The notes: generated from the sequence alone by a model not told the origin. Numbered from the stretch's first letter, positions 26,298-35,544 are shown. The stretch: 64,000 bases of DNA from Nonlabens sp. Ci31 (GCF_012974865.1 NZ_CP043633.1:1612001-1676000), one strand, 5' to 3'. A program made the numbers and translations.

Positions 26298-26810
26298 ATG
26301 AAAAAAAGTAGTTTTCTTATCTTATTCTTGCTTCTTATACTGATACCTCTTGGGTTGATGTCCCAAGAAAAAGATTCTTCACAAAAGAATATTCCTAGTT
26401 TGCTGAGGGACTATAATCATATGACCGTTCCTTACTTGAGCGTGCAGATGCTTCAAATGGAATATAAGGATTATGTAATTCTAGATACTCGTAATAAAGA
26501 AGAGTTTGATGTAAGTCACCTACTAGGTGCCGTATGGGTAGGACCTAGTTATGATGTAAATAAGGTAGTAGCAATAGATAAGAAAGCTAAAATAGTGGTT
26601 TATTGTAGTGTCGGAATACGATCGGAAGACTATGGTGAGAAAATGCTGAAGGATGGTTATAAGGAGGTTTATAATCTTTACGGGAGTATCTTTTCATGGA
26701 AAGACGCCGGTTATGTGGTAGTAGATCAAAAAAATGAGCCTACCGAAAAAGTTCATGTATACACAAAATCATGGTCCAAATATCTGAAGACCGGAGAAAA
26801 GGTCTATTAA
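26298..26810 (+). CDS. Exported single-domain rhodanese
   Basis: A 170-residue protein with a signal peptide (MKKSSFLILFLLLILIPLGLMSQ) and one rhodanese domain (about residues 45-150). VILDTRNKEEFDVSHLLGAVWVG is the CH2A-like motif, and VVYCSVGIRSE is the active-site loop with catalytic Cys. Rhodaneses move sulfane sulfur; a periplasmic copy may serve thiol or sulfur trafficking, but the acceptor is unknown. It lies 3 bp after ruvC and is probably cotranscribed, without an evident functional link. Confidence 0.87.
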   Translation: MKKSSFLILFLLLILIPLGLMSQEKDSSQKNIPSLLRDYNHMTVPYLSVQMLQMEYKDYVILDTRNKEEFDVSHLLGAVWVGPSYDVNKVVAIDKKAKIVVYCSVGIRSEDYGEKMLKDGYKEVYNLYGSIFSWKDAGYVVVDQKNEPTEKVHVYTKSWSKYLKTGEKVY

Positions 26811-27015
26811 CAGCATCGTCTGTTAAAAACTTGGACCGTAGCACTTATGGAATATAGAAACCTTTCCTAACAAATGGAAAATAAAAAATATAGGTTTAAT
26901 TAATTTACTTTTATTAAACAGCAGGTTGTGAAAATAGAAATGAGTCCTTAGTGAAGGGCGAGAATAGGTCATTCCGATTTTTTCTGTACATCAGAAATTC
27001 ATTTTATGTAGCATT

Positions 27016-27921
27016 TTACCTTTTCCATTTTAATTGATAAAGTTGTGCTTGCGAGAGGGCTTCGTCCTCTCCTAGTTGGATATTTGCTGCTTCACAGGAG
27101 AAGTAATAAATTTCCTTATTATTCTTTGTAGTCAAATAAGAAATTGCTTCTACTTGAGCACCACCATAGATATCTATTTCTTGTTTATCAAGGAATTCAA
27201 ATCTCCCATTTTCGTAAAGAATTTTGAAAACAAAAGGAGTAAGGCTGCTGTTGTACCCGCAAAGGAGCACTGTGTCTGTTCCATTAAAAGTGGCTCCAGT
27301 GACAAGACCCTTGATATTATAAGAACTTATTTTCTGAGCTGCCTGGTTCTTTTGATTTTTATGGAGTTTGTAGATTACGGTGGTTTGATATGTCCAATCC
27401 TTAGAAAATAGGTAAAGGTCATTCTCTATTGCGACAATAGATTCGGCATCATAAGGGTGGTCTTGATACCCTTGTGTAAATGTTTTTTGATCTGGATAGG
27501 AGATGTGTAACTCTTCGACTAAGGCGTTTTCATTGTCAAGATCTTTGAGGGCAATTTTATAAATAGTAAGGTCTTTGCGATTTCCGTAATTGTTGCCTAT
27601 GTCAGCTATATAAAGGTAGGTGTCGTCTTTTGTGACGTCTTCCCAGTCTATGGCATTCATGTTTTTATATGTCTTGTTATAGAGCAGATTTCCTTGTTGA
27701 TCTAAAAAGTATAAAGTAGGTTGATCGCCACTATCGTTGTGAGTGATGATGAGGTTGTGGTAATATTCCAGTCCAGAGGTCTCTGTGAGTTGAGGAGCAA
27801 GGTTTTTTACCAGCTTCAACTCAATATTAGGTAATGCTTTGGAGGCTATAACTTTTGAAACAGGTGTTTTGCAAGAGGTAAAGCCTAGAAGTAATAGGGT
27901 AAGAAAAGCTATTTTTTTCAT
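27016..27921 (-). CDS. Lipoprotein, beta-propeller-like (hypothetical)
   Basis: A 301-residue protein with SpII signal MKKIAFLTLLLLGFTSC (Cys17). Repeated blades such as LETSGLEYYHNLIITHNDSGDQPTLYFLD, IDWEDVTKDDTYLYIADIGNN and YDAESIVAIENDLYLFSKD suggest a beta-propeller of the kind found in SdiA-regulated or esterase-like phytase-type proteins. TSGLE, HNDSG and the DWED and IADIGNN motifs are strongly conserved in this flavobacterial family, as I recall it. The enzymatic role is not known. Monocistronic on the minus strand. Confidence 0.7.
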   Translation of the reverse strand: MKKIAFLTLLLLGFTSCKTPVSKVIASKALPNIELKLVKNLAPQLTETSGLEYYHNLIITHNDSGDQPTLYFLDQQGNLLYNKTYKNMNAIDWEDVTKDDTYLYIADIGNNYGNRKDLTIYKIALKDLDNENALVEELHISYPDQKTFTQGYQDHPYDAESIVAIENDLYLFSKDWTYQTTVIYKLHKNQKNQAAQKISSYNIKGLVTGATFNGTDTVLLCGYNSSLTPFVFKILYENGRFEFLDKQEIDIYGGAQVEAISYLTTKNNKEIYYFSCEAANIQLGEDEALSQAQLYQLKWKR

Positions 27922-28019
27922 TGTATAAAGTTCGCAAAAGAACTAATAATTATAAAGCGTTTGGTAAGATATTATAATTTGGAAATTACTGGATAAGGAA
28001 CTAAGAAAAGGTGTAATAC

Positions 28020-28054
28020 AAAAAATCCGACTCAGTGGAATGAGTCGGATTTTT
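28020..28054 (-). terminator. Terminator downstream of tsf
   Basis: Stem AAAAATCCGACTCA/TGAGTCGGATTTTT; ends the ribosomal operon on the minus strand. Confidence 0.88.
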
Positions 28055-28074
28055 ACAATTCTTAAAAAGCTTTA

Positions 28075-29040
28075 TTAAGCGATAGAGATTCTTTTGAATC
28101 CTACTACTTGAGCTTCTTTAGACGATACAAACTGTGCTACAGTTTGTTTGTCATCCATAATATAGTCCTGGTCTAATAATGCTTGCTCTTTATCAAGAGA
28201 AGTATTGTCAGCAATAAAACGCTCCATTTTACCTGGTATAATTCTTTCCCAGATAGCTTCTGGTTTCCCTTCCGCTTGAAGCTCAGCTTCATAAGTTGCT
28301 TTTGCAGTAGCAAGAGCATCATCTGTTAATTGAGATCTAGAGATAAATAAAGGTATATTCAAAAGATTTTTACCTAAACGTCCACGTTCGATGTTATCTT
28401 TTTCAATAGCAGCAATTCTTGATTCTGTTTCAGACTGCACAAATGCACCATCAAAGTCTTTATATGAAAGTGTTGTTGCTCCCATGGAAGCTACTTGCAT
28501 AGACACAGATTTTGCAACCTCTGCAGCGTGATCACTACTTGTAGAAAGACCAGTTAATGCACCGATTTTATTACCGTGAACATAGCCGCCTACGAAAGGA
28601 GCTTCAAAAGCTTCAAAACCACCAATTTCAAGTTTCTCACCGATAACGCCAGTTTGCTCAATAAGTTTTTCTTCTACAGTCATACTGTCGTCAAATTTAG
28701 AAGCAAGAACTTCTTCTTTTGAGTTACAGGTATGGGCTACAGTAGCAATCTTATTTGCTAAGGTTACGTATGTATCGTTTTTTGCAACAAAGTCAGTCTC
28801 ACAATTAAGGGATAAAAGAATACCTCTTGTGTTAGCTTCATTGATATTTGAAACAACAACTCCTTCAGAAGAATCACGGTCAGCGCGCTTTGCAGCTACT
28901 TTTTGACCTTTTTTTCTAAGGATTTCTATTGCTTTATCAAAATCACCTTCAGCTTCAACAAGGGCCTTTTTACAGTCCATCATTCCAGCTCCAGTTGTCT
29001 TTCTTAATTTTCCTACTTCAGCAGCAGATATTTTAGCCAT
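28075..29040 (-). CDS. tsf: Translation elongation factor Ts
   Basis: A 321-residue EF-Ts, the nucleotide-exchange factor for EF-Tu. The N-terminal UBA-like module is VGKLRKTTGAGMMDCKKALVEAEGDFDKAIEILRKKG, and the EF-Tu contact motif TDFVAKN is present (CETDFVAKND), followed by the core, dimerisation and C-terminal modules. The length is on the long side, as usual in Bacteroidetes. It follows rpsB by 38 bases, the classical rpsB-tsf pair, and ends at a strong terminator. Confidence 0.98.
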   Translation of the reverse strand: MAKISAAEVGKLRKTTGAGMMDCKKALVEAEGDFDKAIEILRKKGQKVAAKRADRDSSEGVVVSNINEANTRGILLSLNCETDFVAKNDTYVTLANKIATVAHTCNSKEEVLASKFDDSMTVEEKLIEQTGVIGEKLEIGGFEAFEAPFVGGYVHGNKIGALTGLSTSSDHAAEVAKSVSMQVASMGATTLSYKDFDGAFVQSETESRIAAIEKDNIERGRLGKNLLNIPLFISRSQLTDDALATAKATYEAELQAEGKPEAIWERIIPGKMERFIADNTSLDKEQALLDQDYIMDDKQTVAQFVSSKEAQVVGFKRISIA

Positions 29041-29078
29041 TTTAATAAGTTTTGTACTAGTTAACTAGCGTTATAAGT

Positions 29079-29900
29079 TTATTCTTCTTCGTCTTTTGCA
29101 GTAGTATCGGCTTTAGCTTTCTCTTTTTTAGCTGCTTTTTTTTCAGCATCTTTTTCTTCTTTTTCTTCTTTTGCCTGTTCTATTGCTTGATCTTCTGCGT
29201 TCTTTTCCGACTTGCGATCTTCAAGACCAGCTTGGATAGCGTCTGTAGCTTCTTTTACAATAATGTCTATAGACTTAGATGCATCATCATTAGAAGGGAT
29301 TACATAATCGATATCTCGTGGATTTGCATTGGTATCAACCATTGCAAAAATAGGAATACCTAGTTTCAAAGCTTCTTTTACTGCGATGTGTTCACGTACC
29401 GTATCAACGATAAAAAGTGCTGCTGGCATACGTGTCATTTCAGTAATCGAACCTAAGTTCTTTTCTAATTTTGCTCGCATACGGTCTACTTGAAGACGTT
29501 CTTTTTTAGAAAGAGTTTCATAACGACCATCTTTTTTCATACGATCCACTGTAGCCATTTTCTTAACAGCTTTACGGATGGTTACAAAGTTGGTAAGCAT
29601 TCCACCAGGCCATCTTTCTGTGATGTAAGGCATGTTTGCATCACTAGCGTGCTGCGCAACGATGTCTTTTGCTTGCTTCTTAGTAGCAACAAAAAGAACC
29701 TTACGTCCAGATGCAGCGATCTTACGTAGTGCTTCAGTAGCCTCCGTTAGCTTTGCAGCTGTTTTATAAAGATTGATGATATGGATTCCGTTACGTTCCA
29801 TGTAGATGTAAGGAGCCATGTTAGGATCCCACTTACGGGTTAGGTGACCAAAATGGACACCTGCGTCAAGTAAAGACTTGACATCTGAGTTATTTGCCAT
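29079..29900 (-). CDS. rpsB: 30S ribosomal protein S2
   Basis: A 273-residue S2 with LLDAGVHFGHLTRKWDPNMAPYIY, GRKVLFVATKKQA, ITERWPGGMLTNF and DTNANPRDIDYVIPSNDDA, all family signatures. After about residue 225 a highly charged Glu/Lys/Ala-rich tail follows, a Bacteroidetes-type extension likely to be disordered. It is upstream of tsf, and rpsI lies 190 bases further upstream; that gap holds a terminator-like hairpin after rpsI, so rpsB-tsf may have its own promoter. Confidence 0.98.
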   Translation of the reverse strand: MANNSDVKSLLDAGVHFGHLTRKWDPNMAPYIYMERNGIHIINLYKTAAKLTEATEALRKIAASGRKVLFVATKKQAKDIVAQHASDANMPYITERWPGGMLTNFVTIRKAVKKMATVDRMKKDGRYETLSKKERLQVDRMRAKLEKNLGSITEMTRMPAALFIVDTVREHIAVKEALKLGIPIFAMVDTNANPRDIDYVIPSNDDASKSIDIIVKEATDAIQAGLEDRKSEKNAEDQAIEQAKEEKEEKDAEKKAAKKEKAKADTTAKDEEE

Positions 29901-30040
29901 AGTTAAATAGTTTACGTTCTGTCGATAGCAATAATGAAGTGGTCATAAGCTTTAGCTTAATTGCCTTCACTATTTAGATGCTAAACTTAGCTCTGGCGGC
30001 AACCAGGCGTGACAGCAAATTAATATAAATAAAAAAAGAA

Positions 30041-30072
30041 CAAATCCCGTTTGATAATAAAACCAAACGGGA
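30041..30072 (-). terminator. Terminator downstream of rpsI
   Basis: Stem TCCCGTTTG/CAAACGGGA with a T-rich tract on the minus strand; separates rplM-rpsI from rpsB-tsf. Confidence 0.75.
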
Positions 30073-30089
30073 GTAATAATATTGTTGTA

Positions 30090-30476
30090 TTAACGTTTGG
30101 AGAATTGGAATTTCTTTCTCGCTTTCTTTTGACCGAATTTTTTACGTTCCACCATTCTTGGGTCACGAGTCATAAGACCTTCTGGCTTTAAAGCTATACG
30201 GTTTTCTTCATCGATTTCCACAAGAGCTCTAGCGATAGCAAGGCGTATAGCCTCAGCTTGTCCAGTGATTCCACCACCGTGAACGCTTGCTTTTACATCG
30301 TAAATGTCTGTAGTGTTTGTAAGTGTGAAAGCTTGTTTTACCTTGTATTGCAACATTCCTGTTGTAAAATAGTCTGTAAGATCTTTCTTGTTAATTGTTA
30401 CTTCACCTTTACCTTCTGTAAGGTAAACACGAGCAACGGCAGTTTTTCTTCTACCTATTTTGTGTAATGTTTCCAT
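30090..30476 (-). CDS. rpsI: 30S ribosomal protein S9
   Basis: A 128-residue S9: IGRRKTAVARVYL at the start, VHGGGITGQAEAIRLAIARAL in the middle, and the basic C-terminus LMTRDPRMVERKKFGQKKARKKFQFSKR whose last residues reach the P-site tRNA. It is separated from rplM by one base, the universal rplM-rpsI operon. Confidence 0.98.
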   Translation of the reverse strand: METLHKIGRRKTAVARVYLTEGKGEVTINKKDLTDYFTTGMLQYKVKQAFTLTNTTDIYDVKASVHGGGITGQAEAIRLAIARALVEIDEENRIALKPEGLMTRDPRMVERKKFGQKKARKKFQFSKR

Positions 30477-30477
30477 A

Positions 30478-30933
30478 TTACTTTACCTCGTTAAGATTAA
30501 TGGTTTTAGGTTGTTGTGCTTCATGACCGTGCTCAGCACCAGAATACACTTTTAGGTTGCGATAGATTGCGCTTCCCAATTTATTTTTAGGTAACATACC
30601 TTTTACAGCACGTTCTACAACACGAGTAGGGTCTTTAGCAAATAATTCATTTGCAGTAAGGCTACGTTGTCCACCTGGATAGCCAGTGTGTCTGATGTAT
30701 GTTTTCTCACTCCATTTGTTACCACTTAGAGTGATCTTATCAGCGTTTATAATGATGACATTATCACCACAGTCTACGTGTGGAGTAAAATTGGTCTTGT
30801 ATTTACCTCTCAAAAACTTTGCAGCTATTGATGACATACGACCTAGTGGCTGTTCAGCAGCATCTATCAGTACCCATTCTTTGTTTACTGTAGCGCTGTT
30901 CGCTGAAATTGTTTTGTAACTTAAAGTATTCAC
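30478..30933 (-). CDS. rplM: 50S ribosomal protein L13
   Basis: A 151-residue L13: WVLIDAAEQPLGRMSSIAAKFLRGK, NADKITLSGNKWSEKTYIRHTGYPGG, and AVKGMLPKNKLG, all diagnostic. First gene of rplM-rpsI on the minus strand; ribosomal autoregulation is common for this pair, but no leader structure was recognised here. Confidence 0.98.
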   Translation of the reverse strand: MNTLSYKTISANSATVNKEWVLIDAAEQPLGRMSSIAAKFLRGKYKTNFTPHVDCGDNVIIINADKITLSGNKWSEKTYIRHTGYPGGQRSLTANELFAKDPTRVVERAVKGMLPKNKLGSAIYRNLKVYSGAEHGHEAQQPKTINLNEVK

Positions 30934-31578
30934 CTTGAAATAGTTTTAATTCTTTGTCTGATTTTACTAACTAAAATCGGGCTGCAAATGTAATCTTTTA
31001 ATTTAGAATCACAAGCTGCTTTTTTTAATTTTATTTATAAATTCTCAGACTAGAAATATTTTGTGCAATATTAGCTCTTTGTTTCCCTTGTGCAGCTTTT
31101 TTATAGGTTTAGTTTTAGTGATGTTGCTTTCTATTCTAAAGGCATAGGTAACCCGTGCTAGGTTATTTAGAATGGGATATTTTTAAATTCTATTTAAACT
31201 TTCTATTTGAAATAGAAACCTGTTGATTAAGAGCCTACTGCTAGGATTTCTCATAGTAATTAAAAATTAGAATGTTGAAAAAGCTGCTGTGATATATAAT
31301 TGTTTTTGTGTTACTATGGGTTGTGAAACAGAATCTGCTGTTAGAAACTGTCTCCATGTTCACATAGCAGCTAATTTCGACTTACCATTCTTTATAGCAA
31401 CACCTCAGTGGATCTTAATAATGAGAAGGTCAGGGATACAAAGCTGCTTAATGAAACGACTTGTTTTTCTAATAGGCAGGTGGACTTTACGGCAAATTTC
31501 TTTTTTTGTTACAGGTGCTGATCCAGATGTTGACCTCAATAGTAATTTATCCTGTCTTACAAGTTTTTAACATGGGAC
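30934..31578. other. Non-coding stretch upstream of rplM (645 bp)
   Basis: Contains the rplM promoter region. A 93-codon open frame at 31289-31570 on the plus strand shows no family, signal or low-complexity pattern that would support a gene. Confidence 0.45.
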
Positions 31579-31710
31579 TTATTTGTCCCGTGCGAGCAGT
31601 GTTTTAAAGATTGTTACTCCTATAAAAGAGGCTGCTATTACAGAAAATAACGTAGTCATTTTATGCCAACCACCTTTGAACCCGCAATTACAGGACAGGA
31701 CCTTAATCAT
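31579..31710 (-). CDS. Candidate 43-residue small membrane protein
   Basis: From ATG 31710 on the minus strand: MIKVLSCNCGFKGGWHKM, a single hydrophobic helix (TLFSVIAASFIGVTIF), and a basic end KTLLARDK before TAA. The composition, a CxCG motif and one clean transmembrane segment are protein-like, unlike the surrounding DNA. There is no homology I recognise. It lies between rplM and a DUF427 gene on the same strand. Confidence 0.35.
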   Translation of the reverse strand: MIKVLSCNCGFKGGWHKMTTLFSVIAASFIGVTIFKTLLARDK

Positions 31711-31876
31711 ATGAATGAGGTCGCACAGTAACGTCGGCAGCAACTATATTTCTCCGAATGCGATTTATATGAAAATACAGCATTTAAATATCCAGGAGTA
31801 CATCTTGTTTAACATTAAAAGAGTTCTATGCACTAAAGTTAGAACACTGCCTTTTTTTAATATCTATCAAGGGTAT

Positions 31877-32176
31877 TTATGATTCTTCAATCTTCACACC
31901 TTTCCAAAACGCCACATGTCCCTCTATTTCTTTTGCAGCATGTTTTGTTTCTGCATAGTACCAGGCGGCATCTCTATTTTCGGCTCCATCTACTTCAAGA
32001 GAATAGTAACTCGCTGTTCCTTTCCATGGGCAGCTGGACTTTGTACTGCTGTCTTTAAAGTACTCTTTTTTGATACTCTCTGCGGGGAAATAGTGGTTGT
32101 TCTCTATTACTTTGGTGGCATTGCTTTCGGCAATTACATGATTATTCCAAGTAGCTTTCATATTTTTTGTTTGCAT
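31877..32176 (-). CDS. DUF427 domain protein (short form)
   Basis: A 99-residue single-domain DUF427 protein: MKATWNNHVIAESNATKVIENNHYFPAES, SSCPWKGTASYYSLEVDG, DAAWYYAETKHAAKEIEGHVAFWKGVKIEE. The CPWKG and AWYY...VAFW motifs define the family. It is the short paralogue of the island gene at 15904. The start may be Met1 or Met6 (MKATW); the latter fits the family better. Biochemical role unknown. Confidence 0.88.
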   Translation of the reverse strand: MQTKNMKATWNNHVIAESNATKVIENNHYFPAESIKKEYFKDSSTKSSCPWKGTASYYSLEVDGAENRDAAWYYAETKHAAKEIEGHVAFWKGVKIEES

Positions 32177-32317
32177 AAATCTCGATAAATAACTGTTGGT
32201 TCTATAGAAATCTATGTTAAAAATTCCTTTTATTGATGTAAATTAATTAAATGTTATAAAAAGGTTAAGACTAAGCCTTGTTCATATATATTTAGAATCT
32301 AATTTAAAGACCTCATA

Positions 32318-33331
32318 ATGAAAAAATTATTATTATCCGTTTTAGTTGCTCTTGCAGTTGTGTCTTGTAGCAATGATTCCAACGAAGAATCATTAGATGC
32401 CATTAACAATGACGGCCTTCAACTAGCAGCAGCTAGAAAATGTCACGCTAATGAAAACTATGAAAAAATGTTGCTCGATCCTTCTTTTCAACAAAAGGTG
32501 TTAGAGATTGAAGAGCAAACAGAGCAATTTACTAATGAGTTTATGTCGAAAAAGAAGCCTGTTAGAGGTGGTGGGGGTGGTGGCGACGGTACTCCTCCAG
32601 CTGATAATCTTGGGGTAATTAATATACCCGTCTATGTACATGTTATATATAGTAATGCCAATGAAAATATAAGCGATGCTCAGATCAATTCTCAAATTAG
32701 CGTACTTAATGCTGATTTTAGAAAATCCAATAGCGATGCTGCTCAGGTTCCAACTCAATTTGCTGGTTTAGCATCAGATACAGAAATCCAATTCAACCTT
32801 GTTGGTGTTACTAGAAAATCTTCCACTCGTACGTCATGGGGAACTAATGACGCTATGAAAAGTGCGGCTAATGGCGGTGTTGATGTGGTGGATCCTGCAA
32901 ATGCAATGAACATTTGGGTTTGTAATATAGGTGGTGGAATCTTAGGTTATGCGCAGTTTCCAGGAGGAAGCGCTAGTACTGATGGAATCGTTGTTGGTCC
33001 TCAATATTTCGGAAACACCGGATATTTAAGTGTTCCATTTGATGGAGGTAGAACAACAACTCATGAAGTAGGTCACTACCTTAACTTACGTCATATTTGG
33101 GGTGATGGAAGATGTAATAGAGACGATTTTGTTTCTGACACTCCTACTTCAGATAGAGCAAATTACGGTTGCCCTTCTTACCCAACTACCAACTGTAGAT
33201 CTACAGATATGACTATGAATTACATGGATTATGTAGATGATAGCTGTATGTACATGTTCAGTACTGGACAAAAAGCGAGAATGAGGTCTTTATTTGCATC
33301 AGGTGGAGTTAGAGCATCCTTGAACAACTAG
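32318..33331 (+). CDS. M43 (pappalysin/cytophagalysin-like) zinc metalloprotease lipoprotein
   Basis: A 337-residue protein with SpII signal MKKLLLSVLVALAVVSC (Cys17), a poorly conserved spacer with an RGGGGGGD linker, then an M43 metzincin domain. INIPVYVHVIYSN opens it, THEVGHYLNLRHIWGD carries the zinc site HExxHxxxxxH, and MNYMDYVDD is the Met-turn. Cysteines in NYGCPSYPTTNC flank the active site, as in other M43B enzymes. As a lipoprotein it is probably on the cell surface. Extracellular protein breakdown is inferred from the family. Monocistronic. Confidence 0.9.
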   Translation: MKKLLLSVLVALAVVSCSNDSNEESLDAINNDGLQLAAARKCHANENYEKMLLDPSFQQKVLEIEEQTEQFTNEFMSKKKPVRGGGGGGDGTPPADNLGVINIPVYVHVIYSNANENISDAQINSQISVLNADFRKSNSDAAQVPTQFAGLASDTEIQFNLVGVTRKSSTRTSWGTNDAMKSAANGGVDVVDPANAMNIWVCNIGGGILGYAQFPGGSASTDGIVVGPQYFGNTGYLSVPFDGGRTTTHEVGHYLNLRHIWGDGRCNRDDFVSDTPTSDRANYGCPSYPTTNCRSTDMTMNYMDYVDDSCMYMFSTGQKARMRSLFASGGVRASLNN

Positions 33332-33352
33332 ACTTTTAAAACTCTAATTTAT

Positions 33353-33386
33353 AAAGCCATCCTAAAAACTTAGGATGGCTTTTTTT
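33353..33386. terminator. Bidirectional terminator
   Basis: Stem AGCCATCCTAA/TTAGGATGGCT with T7; between the convergent M43 and egtD genes. Confidence 0.88.
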
Positions 33387-34350
33387 AAATTTTCTTTTTA
33401 AACAGGTAATCTTTGAAAAGCTTTTTTTGATCTTCAAAAATCTGAGATATTTGAAGTCCAGATTCTTTTGCAAGCCATTCTACCATATGGTCGTCGTATT
33501 TCTGAGAAATTTCAGTGTGGATGGTTTCCCATTTATTGAAACTTACTTTAAGAGGTAACTTTTTAATATTCACCTCGCATTTTTTTGTAGCCAGCAGGTA
33601 GCTTTTTGCGGTTCCGCTTTCTGGGTCATAAGCTTCCCAGTGCTCAAACGTACTGACATCAAAATCGGCATTCATTTCACGATTTACTCGATGTAATAGA
33701 TTGCGATTAAATTCCTGAGTAACACCAGTAGTATCGGCATAGGCAGTTTGAATCGTCAACGGGTCTTTTTTCTGATCAAACCCCATAAACAATCTATCTT
33801 CTGAAGACATAATTTTTTGAATCTGTTTCAAAAAATCTATAGCTTCTGCATGGGCTAGATTTCCAATGTTGGAGCCTAATACCATAATCATCTTGGGTCT
33901 TTTATTGTATTTAGCCAGTTGTTTAAGGACTTTGAAATAGGTTCCTTGTTCACCTTGAACATCCATTTTGGGCCAGACTTTTTTAATAGACGAAGAAAGT
34001 TCGTCTATAGCGTGCTGGCTTATATCTATGGGTATGTAGGTGAAGTTAGATTTATGATGATCAAGTTCTTCAAGAAATACTTTAGTTTTCTTTCCGTCTC
34101 CAGCACCTAGTTCTATAAGGTCAAATCCCTTATCATTCTCAAAAAGCGACCTCAAATCACTTTTGTACTGGTTGATAATATTAAACTCTGCCGTTGTCAG
34201 GTAATATTCTGGCAATGCCATGATTTGCTGGAAGAGCTTATCACCACGATCGTCATAAATATATTTAGAGCTTAAAAACTTAGGAAATTTACTCAGTCCT
34301 TCTTTTACGTGTTGTTCAAATTCCTGTTGGAACGATTCTTTTTTTGTCAT
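33385..34350 (-). CDS. egtD: L-histidine N-alpha-methyltransferase (ergothioneine)
   Basis: EgtD trimethylates histidine to hercynine using SAM. The start is set at ATG 34350 (MTKKESFQQEFEQHVKEGL), which overlaps the egtB stop as ATGA. Family motifs: SSKYIYDDRGDKLFQQIMALPEYYLTTAE, LIELGAGDGKKT (SAM site), YIPIDISQHAID, MIMVLGSNIGNL, and LFMGFDQKKDP. About 321 residues, the usual length. Coupled to egtB, so the two steps from histidine to a sulfoxide intermediate are encoded together; no EgtE-type lyase is adjacent. Confidence 0.93.
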   Translation of the reverse strand: MTKKESFQQEFEQHVKEGLSKFPKFLSSKYIYDDRGDKLFQQIMALPEYYLTTAEFNIINQYKSDLRSLFENDKGFDLIELGAGDGKKTKVFLEELDHHKSNFTYIPIDISQHAIDELSSSIKKVWPKMDVQGEQGTYFKVLKQLAKYNKRPKMIMVLGSNIGNLAHAEAIDFLKQIQKIMSSEDRLFMGFDQKKDPLTIQTAYADTTGVTQEFNRNLLHRVNREMNADFDVSTFEHWEAYDPESGTAKSYLLATKKCEVNIKKLPLKVSFNKWETIHTEISQKYDDHMVEWLAKESGLQISQIFEDQKKLFKDYLFKKKI

Positions 34351-35513
34351 AATGATTGGGCAAGTCGCAAGCTTGTAAATTGCCATCTAAGTGGCGCGTG
34401 AAAAAAGTTTCTATAAGTGGGTCGCACATGATTTACCGGCGTTGCGATAGAGCTGCCTCGCAGTACTTTCTGGTTGACCATAAATTTACCGTTGTACTCG
34501 CCTAAGGCACCATCAGGTTTTTGATAGTTAGGGTAGGGAAGGTAGGCACTTTCTGTCCATTCCCATCGGTTGCCATGTTTGAAGTTGGACTGGGCAACTT
34601 CCCATTCAAACTCGGTAGGCAAGCGCATGCCTTTCCATTGTGCAAAAGCAAATGCTTCATAATAGGAGATATGAGTTACGGCAGCAGCCAGATTAACTTC
34701 CTTTGAACCGCTCAATAAATAGTGCGTCCACTTAGCGTTATCATGATGCCAATACATAGGAGCAACAATGGAGTTTTTATTTACCCAATCCCATCCTTCG
34801 GTATGCCATATCATCGGGTTAGAATAACCACCGTCATTTATAAATTCTATCCATTCTCCATTTGTTACTAAAGAGTTGCAGATGGCGTAAGGTTCTAAAA
34901 ACACCCGATGTCTAGGCTGCTCATTATCATAACAAAATTCCTTAGAAGCATGACCTATTTTATAAATCCCTTCTTTTATTTCTATAAAATCAACAGCGGC
35001 ATTTTCAAGGAGTTCTTCATTGGTAACGCTGCCATATTCTGGTTGTAAAGGATTGTTTCCTAAAATATACTTGATATCGGTAAGCAGTAATTCTTGATGT
35101 TGTTTTTCATGATGAATGCCTATTTCTAAAACGGGTATAAGCTCTTCTGTCAGGTGACTTTCAATCAACTCTTGCATGTGAGAAGTCACATAAACTCGGT
35201 AATCGTAAATATCTTTAACACTAGGTCTTGAAAGATTACCACGATCAGTGCGTACCACTCGTTTTCCTATACTTTCATAATAGCTATTGAAAACAAAGGC
35301 GTAGTTTTCATGATATCTTTTGTAATTGGGGAGGTGTGCATCGAGTAAAAATTCTTCAAAAAACCAAGTTGTATGGCCCAGATGCCACTTAGGCGGCGAT
35401 ATATCCACATTAGGCTGTACCACATAATCCTCTGTTTGTAATGGTTGACATATACCTTCTGTAGCGGTTCGGGTTTCAATAAAAAGTTGAAGAAGTTGCT
35501 TTGTAGAAATCAT
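34347..35513 (-). CDS. egtB: Ergothioneine sulfoxide synthase EgtB
   Basis: A 388-residue non-haem iron enzyme joining hercynine to a thiol. The N-terminal DinB-like domain has iron ligands in KWHLGHTTWFFEEF and IHHEKQHQELLLTDI; the C-terminal formylglycine-generating-enzyme-like domain has PRHRVFLEPYAICNSLVTNGEWIEF, RLPTEFEWE and a closing LRGSSIATP...RPTYRNFF. ATG 35513 (MISTKQLLQLFIE) is chosen: the longer frame from 35594 would have to translate an intergenic copy of the 16-bp palindrome. A TAACTTTG element lies at 35519-35526, 5 bases before the ATG. The ATGA overlap couples it to egtD. Confidence 0.92.
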   Translation of the reverse strand: MISTKQLLQLFIETRTATEGICQPLQTEDYVVQPNVDISPPKWHLGHTTWFFEEFLLDAHLPNYKRYHENYAFVFNSYYESIGKRVVRTDRGNLSRPSVKDIYDYRVYVTSHMQELIESHLTEELIPVLEIGIHHEKQHQELLLTDIKYILGNNPLQPEYGSVTNEELLENAAVDFIEIKEGIYKIGHASKEFCYDNEQPRHRVFLEPYAICNSLVTNGEWIEFINDGGYSNPMIWHTEGWDWVNKNSIVAPMYWHHDNAKWTHYLLSGSKEVNLAAAVTHISYYEAFAFAQWKGMRLPTEFEWEVAQSNFKHGNRWEWTESAYLPYPNYQKPDGALGEYNGKFMVNQKVLRGSSIATPVNHVRPTYRNFFHAPLRWQFTSLRLAQSL

Positions 35514-35518
35514 TTTGT

Positions 35519-35526
35519 CAAAGTTA
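35519..35526 (-). promoter_or_regulatory. Possible -7 element of egtB
   Basis: TAACTTTG on the minus strand (TAnnTTTG), five bases before the egtB ATG; implies a very short or absent leader. No clear -33 TTG. Confidence 0.35.
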
Positions 35527-35544
35527 AGATGTTTTTGAGTATTT

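Noticed and set aside
31289..31570. 93-codon open frame on the plus strand
   Set aside because: No family resemblance, no signal, odd composition; only the last 20 codons look protein-like, not enough to call a gene.
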